DNA from: RGIG3159 sp034927685
Lineage (GTDB): Bacteria > Bacillota > Clostridia > Oscillospirales > Oscillospiraceae
Direction of reading: 5' to 3'
DNA: 56,955 bases
Assembly: GCA_034927685.1 (NCBI GenBank)
Contig: JAYFPO010000030.1
Location: 1 to 56,955, forward strand
Shown: in pieces, positions 1 to 9,045 of the stretch
Layout of the letters: each line of letters begins with the position of its first letter
Position numbering within the stretch: position 1 is the stretch's first letter
Position numbers and translations under genes: made by a program
The notes under the pieces: model-generated
What the model saw: only the letters and a program-made list of their open reading frames with translations
Database searches by the model: none
What the model was told of the DNA's origin: nothing

Positions 1-73
1 GGCATCGTTTCGAACGATGCCGCCCCCACAGCCTGTGAAAAGAGGTCACCCTGCGGCGACCTTTTTTCACAGG
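1..73. repeat. two consecutive hairpins at the window edge
   Basis: Bases 1-9 and 13-21 form a perfect 9-bp stem around TCG. Bases 32-47 and 58-73 form a 16-bp stem with one G-T pair around a 10-base loop. The second has a short T-run inside its right arm (62-67). They lie downstream of the histidine kinase terminator at 81-106 and may end transcripts arriving from the left of the window. No gene is visible in 1-111. Confidence 0.5.
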
Positions 74-80
74 CGGAAAA

Positions 81-106
81 GGCCTGCCGCATTCCTGCGG
101 CAGGCC
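81..106 (-). terminator. intrinsic terminator of the two-component operon
   Basis: Perfect 11-bp stem (81-91 with 96-106) and TTCC loop, five bases past the histidine kinase stop codon. On the minus strand it is followed by TTTTCC, a short U-tract. Confidence 0.7.
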
Positions 107-111
107 ATTGA

Positions 112-1956
112 TTACGGATTCAGCGCAACCTCCGCCTTGAAAAGATCGCCGTCGATGACAATGGAGAAGGTGCCCTTTTGCAGCTCCGCCAGGCTTCTGG
201 CAATCGAGAGGCCCAGACCGCTGCCCTCTGTCGTGCGGGCCGTGTCGCCGCGGACAAAACGCTCCATCAGCTCGTCGGCGTTGATATTGAGCGGGGCGCG
301 GGAGACGTTTTTCACAGAGATCACCACGCTGCTCCCGACCGGCCGTGCGTCCAGATAGACCCGCGTGCCCGGCATGGCGTACTTGCAGGCGTTGCCCAGC
401 AGATTGTCCAGAATCCGCCACAGCAGCCGTCCGTCGGCCTGCACCGTCAAGTTCTCTCCGCTCACCTGCACCACGGTCTCCAGGGCTCCGGCGGAGAACC
501 GGTCGGCATACTCCGCCACCGCCTGATTGACCAACTCCCCCACGTTGGTGGGGACCAGCGCCACCGGAATGTTGCCGGTAGACGCCTTCGACGCCTCCAC
601 CAGATCCTCCGTCAGCTTTTTGAGCCGCCGGGATTGCCGCGACAGCGTCTCCAGATAGTCCTGCCGCTCCTCCTCCGTCAGATGCTCCTGCTGGAGGAGG
701 TCCGCGTAGTTGATGATAGAGGTCAGCGGCGTCTTGATGTCATGGGACACGTTGGTAATCAGCTCTGTTTTCAGCCGCTCCGACTTCATCTCCTGGCTCA
801 ACGCGATTGCCATGCCCGCGCCGATGGAGTTGAGGTTGTCGCCATGCTGTTTCAAGTCCCAGCACATTTTGGAGGTATCCACCTGGTATTCAAAGTCACC
901 GGCGGCCAGCCGCTCCCCAGCTCGCTGCAGCAGGCGCATCTGCAGCACGCCGTAGCAGATGGCAAGAAACAGCAGAAAATTGAACGCCAGGAACAGCAGA
1001 AGCACAAAGCCGGAACCGTCAATGCTTCCCACTGCCAGCAGCAGCTCCGCAAAAAACAGCGCGGCCACCAGTAATGCCGCCTTCCAGATCAGCGGGATCG
1101 CGCGGAAGCAGCGTCTGATCCAGCCGCCGGTCCCAAACAGAACCTTTTTGAGCCAGAGAAGCAGCCGGCAGATCACCGTGTTCTTCCATAACTCGCCCGC
1201 CTTCATCCGCGTCGCCAAGGACAGGCAGAAGGACAGCGCCATAACGTCGATCAGCACGGCGGAAATGCCCAGCAGCACCCACTCCATACCGGTGTCCTCG
1301 CTCACCGCGACCGCCACTGTGCTGACGGCCAGATAAAACGCCAGCAGCAGATCCAGCGGAATTTTGTCCACGGCGTTCAGGATGATTCCGTCCTCGCCGC
1401 GCCGGTGACCCGCCGCGCAGAACAGGAAGATCAGGCAGGTCAGAAACAGCGCGGCGCCGAAAACCAGCCCGACCACGATCGCATAGCGCAGCGGTTTTAT
1501 AAAGTTGAACATCCGATACGCCTCGTAGAAGGAATCGTGCACGGTGACGGTGCTGGAAACCAGCACCCGGATGGTGCAATCCTCATATCCAAAGACGTAG
1601 GTATTTGCCGGCGTCTGCGGCAGCGTGTTTTCCGCCAGCACCGCGCCCGTCTCGGAATCCAGAATCTGAATTCCGAAGTTGGTCATGCCGGATTGGTAGT
1701 ACCGGTCCAGATAGTCCTGCGCCTGCTCCACGGTGGAAATATCACCATACTGGATATTATATTCCAGACCTCTGGCCTCCGACGCCGCCAGCTCTTCGCA
1801 GGCGCTGCTCTCGAAGAAATCAGACGCGGTGAACACATCGAAATGCGCCTCGCCGTAAACGCCCAGTGCGCAGATAAGCGTCAAAGCCTCGCTGAGGAAC
1901 AGCAGCACGACGGCCGTGATTTTCAGGCCAAGACTGCCCATGCGCGGATATTTCAT
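112..1956 (-). CDS. sensor histidine kinase with about six membrane segments
   Basis: This protein of 614 residues is the sensor half of a two-component system; it should autophosphorylate on His and pass phosphate to the regulator encoded just upstream. Membrane segments are visible near residues 12-33, 157-181, 203-220, 226-249, 288-309 and 316-336, with an extracellytoplasmic stretch at about 35-155. A HAMP-like linker follows, then the phosphoacceptor helix with VSHDIKTP (His about 405), an N-box at about 515-525 (NLLGNA) and a G-box (EGSGLGLS) near 589. The many-membrane-segment input region is larger than in a classical two-helix sensor. Its start overlaps the regulator stop by 4 bp, so the two are translationally coupled. 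The signal is unknown; the exporter operon next door is a possible target by analogy with drug or peptide sensing systems. Confidence 0.93.
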   Translation of the reverse strand: MKYPRMGSLGLKITAVVLLFLSEALTLICALGVYGEAHFDVFTASDFFESSACEELAASEARGLEYNIQYGDISTVEQAQDYLDRYYQSGMTNFGIQILDSETGAVLAENTLPQTPANTYVFGYEDCTIRVLVSSTVTVHDSFYEAYRMFNFIKPLRYAIVVGLVFGAALFLTCLIFLFCAAGHRRGEDGIILNAVDKIPLDLLLAFYLAVSTVAVAVSEDTGMEWVLLGISAVLIDVMALSFCLSLATRMKAGELWKNTVICRLLLWLKKVLFGTGGWIRRCFRAIPLIWKAALLVAALFFAELLLAVGSIDGSGFVLLLFLAFNFLLFLAICYGVLQMRLLQRAGERLAAGDFEYQVDTSKMCWDLKQHGDNLNSIGAGMAIALSQEMKSERLKTELITNVSHDIKTPLTSIINYADLLQQEHLTEEERQDYLETLSRQSRRLKKLTEDLVEASKASTGNIPVALVPTNVGELVNQAVAEYADRFSAGALETVVQVSGENLTVQADGRLLWRILDNLLGNACKYAMPGTRVYLDARPVGSSVVISVKNVSRAPLNINADELMERFVRGDTARTTEGSGLGLSIARSLAELQKGTFSIVIDGDLFKAEVALNP

Positions 1957-2645
1957 GGCTTCTCCTCCAGCTTATACCCCCGACCCCAAACCACCTTGAG
2001 GTAGCGCGGCTCCGAGGGCGTGATTTCCAGCTTTTCGCGCAGATGGCGGATGTGGACCGCCACCACACCCTCGCTGCCGTAGGGGGCCTCGCCCCAGACC
2101 GCCTCATAGAGCTCCCGGGAGGAAAACACCTTGCCCGGATGCTCCATCAGAAACTTCAGAAGATCATACTCGATGGGCGTCAGGTTGGCGGGGTCGCCGT
2201 CCACGGTCACGATTTTCGTCTCGTCGTCCAGCAAAATGCCGCCGATGGAGAGCGCGGTTTTCGGCGCGGCGGCGCCGCCCAGCATGGTGTAGCGCCGGAG
2301 CTGAGACCGGACCCGCGCCAGCACCTCGATGGGATCGAAGGGCTTTGTGATATAGTCGTCGGCCCCGACCGTCAGGCCCAGCACCTTATCGCTGCTCTCG
2401 CTTTTGGCGGTCAGCAGAAGGATGGGGGCGTTGGTCTCCAGCCGCAGCTTCTCCGTGGCAGCAATGCCATCCATCACCGGCATCATAACGTCCATCAGGA
2501 TCAGATGAATTTCTTCCCGATGCACCACGTCCAGAGCCTCCTGCCCGGTATACGCCTCAAAGAGACGGTAGTCTCCGGTGGAAAGATAGATGCGCAGGGC
2601 CTTCACAATGTCTCTGTCGTCGTCGCAGATCAGCACGTTGTACAT
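1953..2645 (-). CDS. OmpR/PhoB-family response regulator
   Basis: 230 residues. The receiver domain at 1-120 has the acidic pocket DDD (8-10), phosphoacceptor Asp52 in LMDVMMP, the switch region TAK (79-81) and Lys101 in ITKPFDP. A winged-helix DNA-binding domain of the OmpR type fills about 130-228 (motifs TPIEYDLL and VVWGRGYKLEE). The start has a ribosome binding site GAGGTGATGAA immediately upstream. It is the first gene of the pair with the histidine kinase. A weak TGTTTT-17-TAAAAT promoter can be drawn upstream but is not convincing. Confidence 0.95.
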   Translation of the reverse strand: MYNVLICDDDRDIVKALRIYLSTGDYRLFEAYTGQEALDVVHREEIHLILMDVMMPVMDGIAATEKLRLETNAPILLLTAKSESSDKVLGLTVGADDYITKPFDPIEVLARVRSQLRRYTMLGGAAAPKTALSIGGILLDDETKIVTVDGDPANLTPIEYDLLKFLMEHPGKVFSSRELYEAVWGEAPYGSEGVVAVHIRHLREKLEITPSEPRYLKVVWGRGYKLEEKP

Positions 2646-2720
2646 TTCATCACCTCATGGATCTATTTTACCGAATCCGGCCTTAAGAAAACAGTGGTCG
2701 CTTCCTTAAAAAACATTTAA

Positions 2721-2744
2721 GAAGGGACGCCGAAACGTCCCTTC
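2721..2744 (-). terminator. probable terminator after the MalY/PatB gene
   Basis: Perfect 9-bp stem (2721-2729 with 2736-2744) with loop CCGAAA, four bases past the malY-like stop codon. On the minus strand the following bases are TTAAATGTTTTTT, so the U-tract is slightly displaced. It separates the exporter operon from the two-component genes. Confidence 0.55.
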
Positions 2745-2748
2745 GTTG

Positions 2749-3927
2749 TCATCGCGCGGCAATTGCCGCCTTGATCTGCTCCAGCGCCGTTTGGAGCACG
2801 CTTCTGGGGCAGGCGGCGTTGAGCCGCAGATAGCCTTCCAAGCCCCGCTGGAAGCCGCGCCCGTCGGACAGGCCGACATGGGCCTTCTCCACGAAAAAGC
2901 GCCCAAGCGCGTCGCCGGTCAGACCAAGCTCGCGGCAGTCCAGCCAGCAGAGATAGGTTGCCTCCGGCAGGTGCATATGAATCTGCGGGATATTCGCCTC
3001 CAGGTAGTCATGGACGAACGTAACATTGTCGGAGAGGTACGCGCAAAGCTGCGTCAGCCACTCGTCGCCCTCCTGCCAGGCCGCGCGCATGGCGGCCATG
3101 CCGAAGCAATTATTGCGGTGGATTTCGTAGTTTTTCCAGCTCCGCTCAAACCGCTTCTGCCAATCTTTCCGCTGAAACACCGTGCAGTTGGTCTGCAGGC
3201 CCGCCAGGTTAAAGGTCTTGGTGGCCGAGAAGCAGACAATGGTATTGGCGCGGATGGCTTCGGACAGAGTACCCACCGGAACATACTGTTTGCCGAACAG
3301 CTCCAGATCCCCGTGGATCTCGTCGGAGACGACCGGCACGCCATAGCGGACGCAAAGGCTGCACAGGCGTTCCAGTTCCTCCCGCCGCCAGATGCGGCCA
3401 ACGGGATTCTGCGGGTTGCAGAGCAAAAACAGCTTGGGGCCCTGCCGCAGCTTCTCTTCGAAGTCCGCGAAGTCCATGTCGTAGCTGCCGTCCTCGTTGC
3501 AGATCAGCGGGCTTTCCAGGACCTCCCGTCCCTCCCAGCACTCGATCACGTCGTAAAATTCCGGATAGACCGGCGTCTGAATCAGCACACGGTCGCCCGG
3601 CGCCGTGAACTCCCGCACCAGCTCCGACAGAGACGGCACGACGCCCGGCGCGATGGCGATGGTGCCCGGCTCGATCTCCCAGCCGTGACGGCGCAGCGCA
3701 AAGGCCCGGGCCGCGTCGAAGAAGCTCTCCGATTTGGCCACGTAGCCGAAAATGCCGTGCTCCGCCCGCGCCCGGCAGGCGTCCTGGATGGGCTTCGCCG
3801 CGCGGAAGTCCATATCCGCCACCCAGAGCGGGAGAACGCTCCCGTCTCCAAACGCCTTGTCGCGCTCGTCGTATTTCAGGCTGTCGGTTCCGTTCCGGTC
3901 GATGATTTCATCAAAATTATAGATCAT
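2749..3927 (-). CDS. MalY/PatB-type PLP-dependent aminotransferase or C-S lyase
   Basis: 392 residues, fold-type I aminotransferase. The likely PLP Lys237 sits in FSATKTFN, typical of the MalY/PatB (cystathionine beta-lyase) subgroup; NPQNPVGR (171-178) and SDEIHGDLE (201-209) are further family signatures, and the N-terminus carries the subgroup motif PLWVADMDF (33-41). The expected reaction is beta-elimination of cystathionine or cysteine conjugates to pyruvate, ammonia and a thiol, or transamination. The sequence does not decide the substrate. It is the last gene of a four-gene minus-strand operon; its AGGAGG site (3932-3937) overlaps the stop codon of the upstream ABC gene. Confidence 0.9.
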   Translation of the reverse strand: MIYNFDEIIDRNGTDSLKYDERDKAFGDGSVLPLWVADMDFRAAKPIQDACRARAEHGIFGYVAKSESFFDAARAFALRRHGWEIEPGTIAIAPGVVPSLSELVREFTAPGDRVLIQTPVYPEFYDVIECWEGREVLESPLICNEDGSYDMDFADFEEKLRQGPKLFLLCNPQNPVGRIWRREELERLCSLCVRYGVPVVSDEIHGDLELFGKQYVPVGTLSEAIRANTIVCFSATKTFNLAGLQTNCTVFQRKDWQKRFERSWKNYEIHRNNCFGMAAMRAAWQEGDEWLTQLCAYLSDNVTFVHDYLEANIPQIHMHLPEATYLCWLDCRELGLTGDALGRFFVEKAHVGLSDGRGFQRGLEGYLRLNAACPRSVLQTALEQIKAAIAAR

Positions 3928-3936
3928 AGCTGCCTC

Positions 3937-5700
3937 CTAAATTGCGTATTGACTCTGATAGATTTCGGAATAAAAGCCCTGTTTCCCGAGCAGCTCCGCG
4001 TGCTTGCCCTGCTCGACGATCTGCCCGTTTCGAATCACGAGAATCAGGTCGGCGTCCACAATGGTGGAGAGCCGGTGGGCAATGATGAAGCAGGTCTTTC
4101 CCTGCATCAGCTTGTCCATGGCCTTCTGGATGAGCAGCTCGGTCCGGGTGTCCACGTTGGAGGTGGCCTCGTCCAGAATCAGCAGCTCCCGGTCGGCCAG
4201 CAGGGCGCGCGCGATGGTTAAAAGCTGCTTCTGCCCGCCGGAGATGGCGGCGTCGGTACTCCCAAGCTCCGTGTCGTAGCCCTTTGGCAGCGTTCGGATA
4301 AAGTGGTCGCAGTAGGCCTCGTCGCAGGCCGTGACGATCTCCTCCCGCGTGGCCTCCGGGCGGCCATAGGCTACATTTTCGGCGATGGTCCCGCGAAACA
4401 GCCAGGTATCCTGCAGCACCATGGCGAAGAGGTCCCGTGCGGACTCCCGGGAATAGTCCGCCAGGTTCCGGCCGCCCAGCAGAATCTCGCCCGAATTTAC
4501 GTCATAAAACCGCATGAGCAGGTTGACCAATGTGGTTTTGCCCGCGCCCGTGGGTCCGACGATGGCCACATGCTGTCCCCGCTCCACATGGACGGAGAAA
4601 TTCCGGATCAGCGGCGTATCCGCCGAATAGGAGAAGTCCACGTCCCGGAATTCCACAGCGCCGTCGCCGGAATCCGGCATAACCGCCGCAACGGGCGCTT
4701 CCTCGGGCAGGTCCAGTATGCCCACCACCCGTTTGGCGGCGGCCCTGGACTGCTGGAGCGTGCTGATGCCGTTGGCAATCTGCTCCAGCGGCTCTGAAAA
4801 CTGGCGCGCGTAAAGCACCACTGTCACGACCACACCGACGGATACGCCGTGGCGGACGATCAGATAGCCGCCCAGCAGGTTGATGGCGATATAGGCCAGC
4901 GAATTGGACGCGGCGATAATGGGTTGGACGATCGAGGAGAGATAGTTGGCCTTCGCCTCCGACTTGATCTGCCGCCGGTTGATCTCCCCGTGGCGGCGGG
5001 CGCAGTCGTCCTCCAGATTGTAGGCCTTGGTGGTATCATAGTTGGTGTAGGCCTCCTCCACCACGGCATAGAGCTCGCCGGACTCCCGGAACATTCGGTG
5101 GTAATAGGCTTCAGACTTGTTGGCCACCACCGTGGACAGCAGGATGGAAAGCGGCATGAACAGCACGACGACAATGGCCAGCATCCAGTTCTCCAGCACC
5201 AGCATCACCGTGATGGCGATGATCTGCAAAAAGCCGGTCATTACCGTGTCAATGACGGAGTGGAGGGAGTTTCCGATGTAGGAGACGTCGTCTGTCATGC
5301 GGGAGAGGATGTCGCCCACCGGCGTGTTGTCCACATAGGAGACCGGCAGACGCTGGATTTTATCGGAGATTTTGATGCGGAGATTGCAGGTGAAATAGCG
5401 GCTGACCGCCCGGTTGAGCACAAGCATCTTCAGATAGTCCACCACGGCCTTGAGCAAATAGATCCCCAGCAGAAGCCCCAGCCCCGGCAGCAGAATCTCG
5501 GTGATCCGGTAGCCTGCCGTCTCCCGAACCGGGAAATAGTCGATCAGCTCCTGCACCAGATTGCCCAGCAGCTTTGGTCCAAACAGCACACAGACAATCA
5601 GAACCATGCTGAGCAGGCAGCCGAGCGCCAGGTGCCAGCGGATGCTTTTTGCTTCCCGCAGGAGCCTCAGCAGCGCGTCTTTTTCCTTTTTGGTCTTCAT
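3937..5700 (-). CDS. ABC exporter half-transporter, subunit with canonical Walker B
   Basis: 587 residues: an N-terminal six-helix type I exporter membrane domain (about 20-320) and a C-terminal nucleotide-binding domain. Walker A is GPTGAGKTT (382-390), the signature is ISGGQ (486-490, first residue not Leu), and Walker B ends ILDE (508-511), so the catalytic Glu is present. It starts inside the stop codon of the partner gene (ATGA overlap), so the two probably form a heterodimer. Heterodimeric exporters of this type (BmrCD, LmrCD, TM287/288) export drugs, peptides or lipids; the cargo here is unknown. Confidence 0.93.
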   Translation of the reverse strand: MKTKKEKDALLRLLREAKSIRWHLALGCLLSMVLIVCVLFGPKLLGNLVQELIDYFPVRETAGYRITEILLPGLGLLLGIYLLKAVVDYLKMLVLNRAVSRYFTCNLRIKISDKIQRLPVSYVDNTPVGDILSRMTDDVSYIGNSLHSVIDTVMTGFLQIIAITVMLVLENWMLAIVVVLFMPLSILLSTVVANKSEAYYHRMFRESGELYAVVEEAYTNYDTTKAYNLEDDCARRHGEINRRQIKSEAKANYLSSIVQPIIAASNSLAYIAINLLGGYLIVRHGVSVGVVVTVVLYARQFSEPLEQIANGISTLQQSRAAAKRVVGILDLPEEAPVAAVMPDSGDGAVEFRDVDFSYSADTPLIRNFSVHVERGQHVAIVGPTGAGKTTLVNLLMRFYDVNSGEILLGGRNLADYSRESARDLFAMVLQDTWLFRGTIAENVAYGRPEATREEIVTACDEAYCDHFIRTLPKGYDTELGSTDAAISGGQKQLLTIARALLADRELLILDEATSNVDTRTELLIQKAMDKLMQGKTCFIIAHRLSTIVDADLILVIRNGQIVEQGKHAELLGKQGFYSEIYQSQYAI

Positions 5701-7421
5701 CGGGCCTCACCTCCCGTCTGAGAAGCGTAGATCTCCCGGTAAATCCCGCAGGACTGCATCAGCTCCGCATGGGTGCCGCTGTCGATCAGCCGCCCGCGGT
5801 CCAGGACGAAAATCCGGTCGGCGCTCATCGCGGAGGCGATGCGCTGCGTGATGACAATCTGGGTTTTGCCCTGAATTTTCTTGTTCAACAGCCGCCGCAG
5901 GTTGGCCTCCGTCAGGAAATCCAGCGCGGAAAAGCTGTCGTCAAAGACATAGATGGGCGCGTCCTTCAAAATGGCGCGGGCGATGCAGATCCGCTGCTTC
6001 TGCCCGCCGGAGAGGTTCTTGCCGGACTGGGTCAGCACATGCTCCATGCCCTCCGGCAGACCGGCGATGTAATGGGAAAGCTGGGCGATGTCCGCCGCCG
6101 TGTGGATTTCCTCCTCCGACGCGCCGGGTCTGCCCATGGCAATGTTTTGGCGGATGGTGCCGGAATAGACCGCCGTGCGCTGCAAAACGCAGCTGATGTT
6201 CCCGCGGATCACCTTCCGGTTGACGGTCTCCGCAGGGACGCCGTCGAAGAGCACCCGGCCCTCCGTCGGCAGGCGGAAGGCCATGAGCATTTGCAGCAGC
6301 GTGCTCTTGCCGCTGCCGGTGCCGCCGATCACGGCCACCTTCTGCCCCGCCTCAATGGAAAGGCAGATATCGCTGACGGCGGGTTCCGCCGCGTTTTCAT
6401 AGCGGAAGGAGACATGGTCAAACACGATATTTCCCGAGAAGGTATGCGCCTCTTCGGCATTTGGCTCCTGCATCCCCTTGGCGGAAAACACCTCGCCGAT
6501 CCGTTCCGCCGCCACCTGGGCGTGGGGAAACATGACGATGGCAAAGCTTGCCATGAGGACGCCGTTCGTGACCAGCGCCACATACTGAATGATGGCGAAA
6601 ATATCGCCGCCGGAAACCGCGTTGAGACCGTTTTCCATGCGATAACCGCCGACATAGACGATCAACAGTACGGCCAGATTCAGAATCAGCACCGCGACCG
6701 GGCTGACCAGCCCCATGCGAACGTTGGCGTTGATGATGTTCTCCGCCATGACGCGGGTGGCGTCCTCGATCCGCCGCTGCTCCCGGGGTTCCTTGTTGAA
6801 GGCCCGAATGACGCGGATGCCGTGGAGGCGCTCCCGCATGATATCGTTCTGCACATCGATGTACTTGTCGGATTCCCGGTAGAGCGGCGCGATTTTGTGC
6901 CCCACCAGGAACACCACCGCCATCACGAGCGGCACAAAGGCCAGCAGAATCAGCGCGAGTGTCGCATCCTTCCACATGGCGAGCGCCGTGCCGCCCACGA
7001 ACAGCACCGGGATGGTGACGATGCTGCCGGACACCAGTGAGGCCACAAAGGAGACCGTGTTGATGTCGTGGGTCGAGCGCGTGACCAGCGCCGCGGTGCC
7101 GAGCCTGCCGAACTCCTCGAAGGTCATGCAATTGACCAGCGTGAAGATGGAGGTGCGCAAGTCGCCGTTAAAGGCGGCGACAATGTCCGTGCTCAGCTTT
7201 CTGCCAATCAGCAGGGTGGCCAGACCGATCGCGGCCACCAGCAGCATTTTGGCGCAGCAGCGCGCGATATAGGCAAAGTCCGAGGCCAGAATCCCACGGT
7301 TGAGGATATCGCTCATGATCGTGGGGAGCAGCAGGTCGCAGACCGTAGAGACCGCCACCAGCGCCATGGCCAGCGCGATTCGACGGCGGTATGGTTTTAA
7401 AAAATGTAAAATCTGTTTCAT
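5697..7421 (-). CDS. ABC exporter half-transporter, subunit with degenerate Walker B
   Basis: 574 residues: a membrane domain (about 10-305) followed by a nucleotide-binding domain. Walker A is GGTGSGKST (366-374) and the signature is LSGGQ (470-474). Walker B reads YVFDD (491-495), so the usual catalytic Glu is Asp. That, with the ISGGQ of the partner, is the pattern of heterodimers having one degenerate and one active ATP site. It lies 7 bp after the M18 aminopeptidase; its GAGG site overlaps the end of that gene. Confidence 0.93.
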   Translation of the reverse strand: MKQILHFLKPYRRRIALAMALVAVSTVCDLLLPTIMSDILNRGILASDFAYIARCCAKMLLVAAIGLATLLIGRKLSTDIVAAFNGDLRTSIFTLVNCMTFEEFGRLGTAALVTRSTHDINTVSFVASLVSGSIVTIPVLFVGGTALAMWKDATLALILLAFVPLVMAVVFLVGHKIAPLYRESDKYIDVQNDIMRERLHGIRVIRAFNKEPREQRRIEDATRVMAENIINANVRMGLVSPVAVLILNLAVLLIVYVGGYRMENGLNAVSGGDIFAIIQYVALVTNGVLMASFAIVMFPHAQVAAERIGEVFSAKGMQEPNAEEAHTFSGNIVFDHVSFRYENAAEPAVSDICLSIEAGQKVAVIGGTGSGKSTLLQMLMAFRLPTEGRVLFDGVPAETVNRKVIRGNISCVLQRTAVYSGTIRQNIAMGRPGASEEEIHTAADIAQLSHYIAGLPEGMEHVLTQSGKNLSGGQKQRICIARAILKDAPIYVFDDSFSALDFLTEANLRRLLNKKIQGKTQIVITQRIASAMSADRIFVLDRGRLIDSGTHAELMQSCGIYREIYASQTGGEAR

Positions 7422-7428
7422 ATTCCTC

Positions 7429-8718
7429 TTAAATCAGTCGATATACGCCCTCCGTCTTTTCTTGCAGCGTCTTTTCATAAAAGACGGCCAGAGCCCGAAT
7501 CAGATAGGCCGTGTCGTCGGCGCCCGCGGTCTCATAGGCCGCGTGCATCGCGAGCTGCGGCAGACCGACGTCCACCGTGTGCAGCGAAACCTGCGCGTTT
7601 AGCAGGTTGCCGAGGGTGGAGCCGCCTGGCAGGTCCGCCCGATTGGCATAGAGCTGCACCGGTACGCCCGCCTCCCGGCAGACGACCTGGAAAATCGCCG
7701 AAGATACGGCGTCGGAGGTGTATTTTTGGTTGGCATTGTATTTGACGACCACGCCCCGGTTCATCAATACGGAATGATTTTTGTCCGCGTACTCCGGGTG
7801 ATTTGGGTGCGCGGCATGGGCGTTGTCGCAGGAGACCAGGAAACTGGAGGCCACGGCCTGTCGGTATTGAGAGGCCGTTTTTCCGCAGCTTTCGCTGATC
7901 CGCAGCAGCGTGTCGGGCAGGAAGGTGGAGGCGGCGCCCTGCTGCGTCAGGCTGCCCACCTCTTCATTGTCGAACAGGCAATAGACGGGAACGCTTTGGG
8001 ACGGACCGGCCTGCAAAAAAGCCGTCAGTCCGGCGTAGGCGCACTGGAGGTCGTCCAGCCGCGGGGCGGAAATGAACTCGCCCCACTCCGTCCCCCGCTG
8101 GCGGTTGTAGACGCAGAGATCCCAGGTCAGAAGCTGGTTCTCCTCCGTCCCGACCGCGGCGGCAATCCGTTTCCGGAAGGTGTCCTTCCTTTTTTCCGTG
8201 CCGTAAAGCGGCAGCAGATCCACCGCCGGATTCATGGGCACGCCGTCGTTGACCTTGCGGTTCATATGGATGGCCACGCTTGGAATGACCAGCAAATCCT
8301 CGTCCAGGTCCACCGGCCGCGTTTCCACGCCCGCCTCCGTCTGCACCAGTACGCGCCCGGCCACGGAGAGCGGCCGATCCAGCCAACTGCTCCGAATCAT
8401 GCCGCCGTAGACCTCGGTGCTGAGCTGGACGTAGCCGCCGCCCGGCACTTCGGCGTGCTCCTTGACCTTGAGGCAGGGAGAATCGCAGTGGGCCGCCGCC
8501 ATCTGAAAGCCGGCGAAGTCCGGGGTTGGGACCCGAAACGCCAGCAGAGAGGAGCCGTTTCTCGTCACAAAGCAGCGGTCGCCCGCCGAAAATGACCAAG
8601 GCTCGCGCTCCGAAAGATGGTGGTATCCGGCCTTTTCCAGCAGCCCGCCAACCCAGGTAACGGTCTGGTACGGCGTTTTGCAGGCTTCAATAAAGCGCAG
8701 CAACTCCTGATTCTTCAT
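7429..8718 (-). CDS. M18-family aminopeptidase
   Basis: 429 residues from the chosen start, MKNQELL, which has an AGGAGGGG site 9 bases upstream; longer in-frame starts run into the IS remnant and have no such site. The co-catalytic metal ligands expected for M18 are visible: His in AAHCDSP, Asp in APRLDD, Glu-Glu in DNEEVGS, Asp in SCDNAHA and the late His in LAMHAAYE. The enzyme should remove N-terminal residues, often acidic ones, from peptides in the cytoplasm. First gene of an operon with the exporter pair and a MalY-like lyase. A TTGAAG-17-TACCAT promoter may lie just upstream. Confidence 0.92.
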   Translation of the reverse strand: MKNQELLRFIEACKTPYQTVTWVGGLLEKAGYHHLSEREPWSFSAGDRCFVTRNGSSLLAFRVPTPDFAGFQMAAAHCDSPCLKVKEHAEVPGGGYVQLSTEVYGGMIRSSWLDRPLSVAGRVLVQTEAGVETRPVDLDEDLLVIPSVAIHMNRKVNDGVPMNPAVDLLPLYGTEKRKDTFRKRIAAAVGTEENQLLTWDLCVYNRQRGTEWGEFISAPRLDDLQCAYAGLTAFLQAGPSQSVPVYCLFDNEEVGSLTQQGAASTFLPDTLLRISESCGKTASQYRQAVASSFLVSCDNAHAAHPNHPEYADKNHSVLMNRGVVVKYNANQKYTSDAVSSAIFQVVCREAGVPVQLYANRADLPGGSTLGNLLNAQVSLHTVDVGLPQLAMHAAYETAGADDTAYLIRALAVFYEKTLQEKTEGVYRLI

Positions 8719-8790
8719 GTTCAATCGCTCCCCTCCTTGTTCCGACTGCTTTATGGTACCATACTTCCGGCGTTTCTTCAACTTCCGCCG

Positions 8791-8987
8791 CAAAAAAGCA
8801 AATTGCTGTTTTCGCAAAAATTTGAGTCCATGGATCACTTTAAGAAAGAACTGATCGACTACCTTGACTACTACAATAACCACCGCAGCAGGACAAAGCT
8901 AAAGGGCTTGTCACCTGCGTTTCACAGACAACAAGCCCTCTCGGTTGCTTAGTCGAAATATTTGTCTAACTTTTTGGGGTCACTTCA
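8791..8987 (+). mobile_element. 3' remnant of an IS3-family insertion sequence (transposase C-terminus and right inverted repeat)
   Basis: An in-frame stretch ending at the TAG of 8950-8952 encodes the end of an IS3-type DDE transposase: FESMDHFKKELIDY, then DYYNNHRSRTKLKGLSP, the hallmark C-terminal motif. Recognisable similarity starts between 8791 and 8815; everything upstream (catalytic core, OrfA, left end) is missing. 3' of the stop, 8963-8987 reads GTCTAACTTTTTGGGGTCAC plus TTCA, the usual IS3-type terminal repeat ending in CA. So this is a dead stump with an intact right end. It sits head-on to the M18 aminopeptidase promoter region. The left boundary is approximate. Confidence 0.85.
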
Positions 8988-9045
8988 AACCAAGCCGCCC
9001 TGCATGATTTGGTGAAATGGATCGCCGCGCAGCGCGCCCGGCAGA

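Noticed and set aside
2746..4221. 491-residue plus-strand open frame
   Set aside because: Antisense to the MalY-like gene and the end of the ABC gene; no motif and no ribosome binding site.
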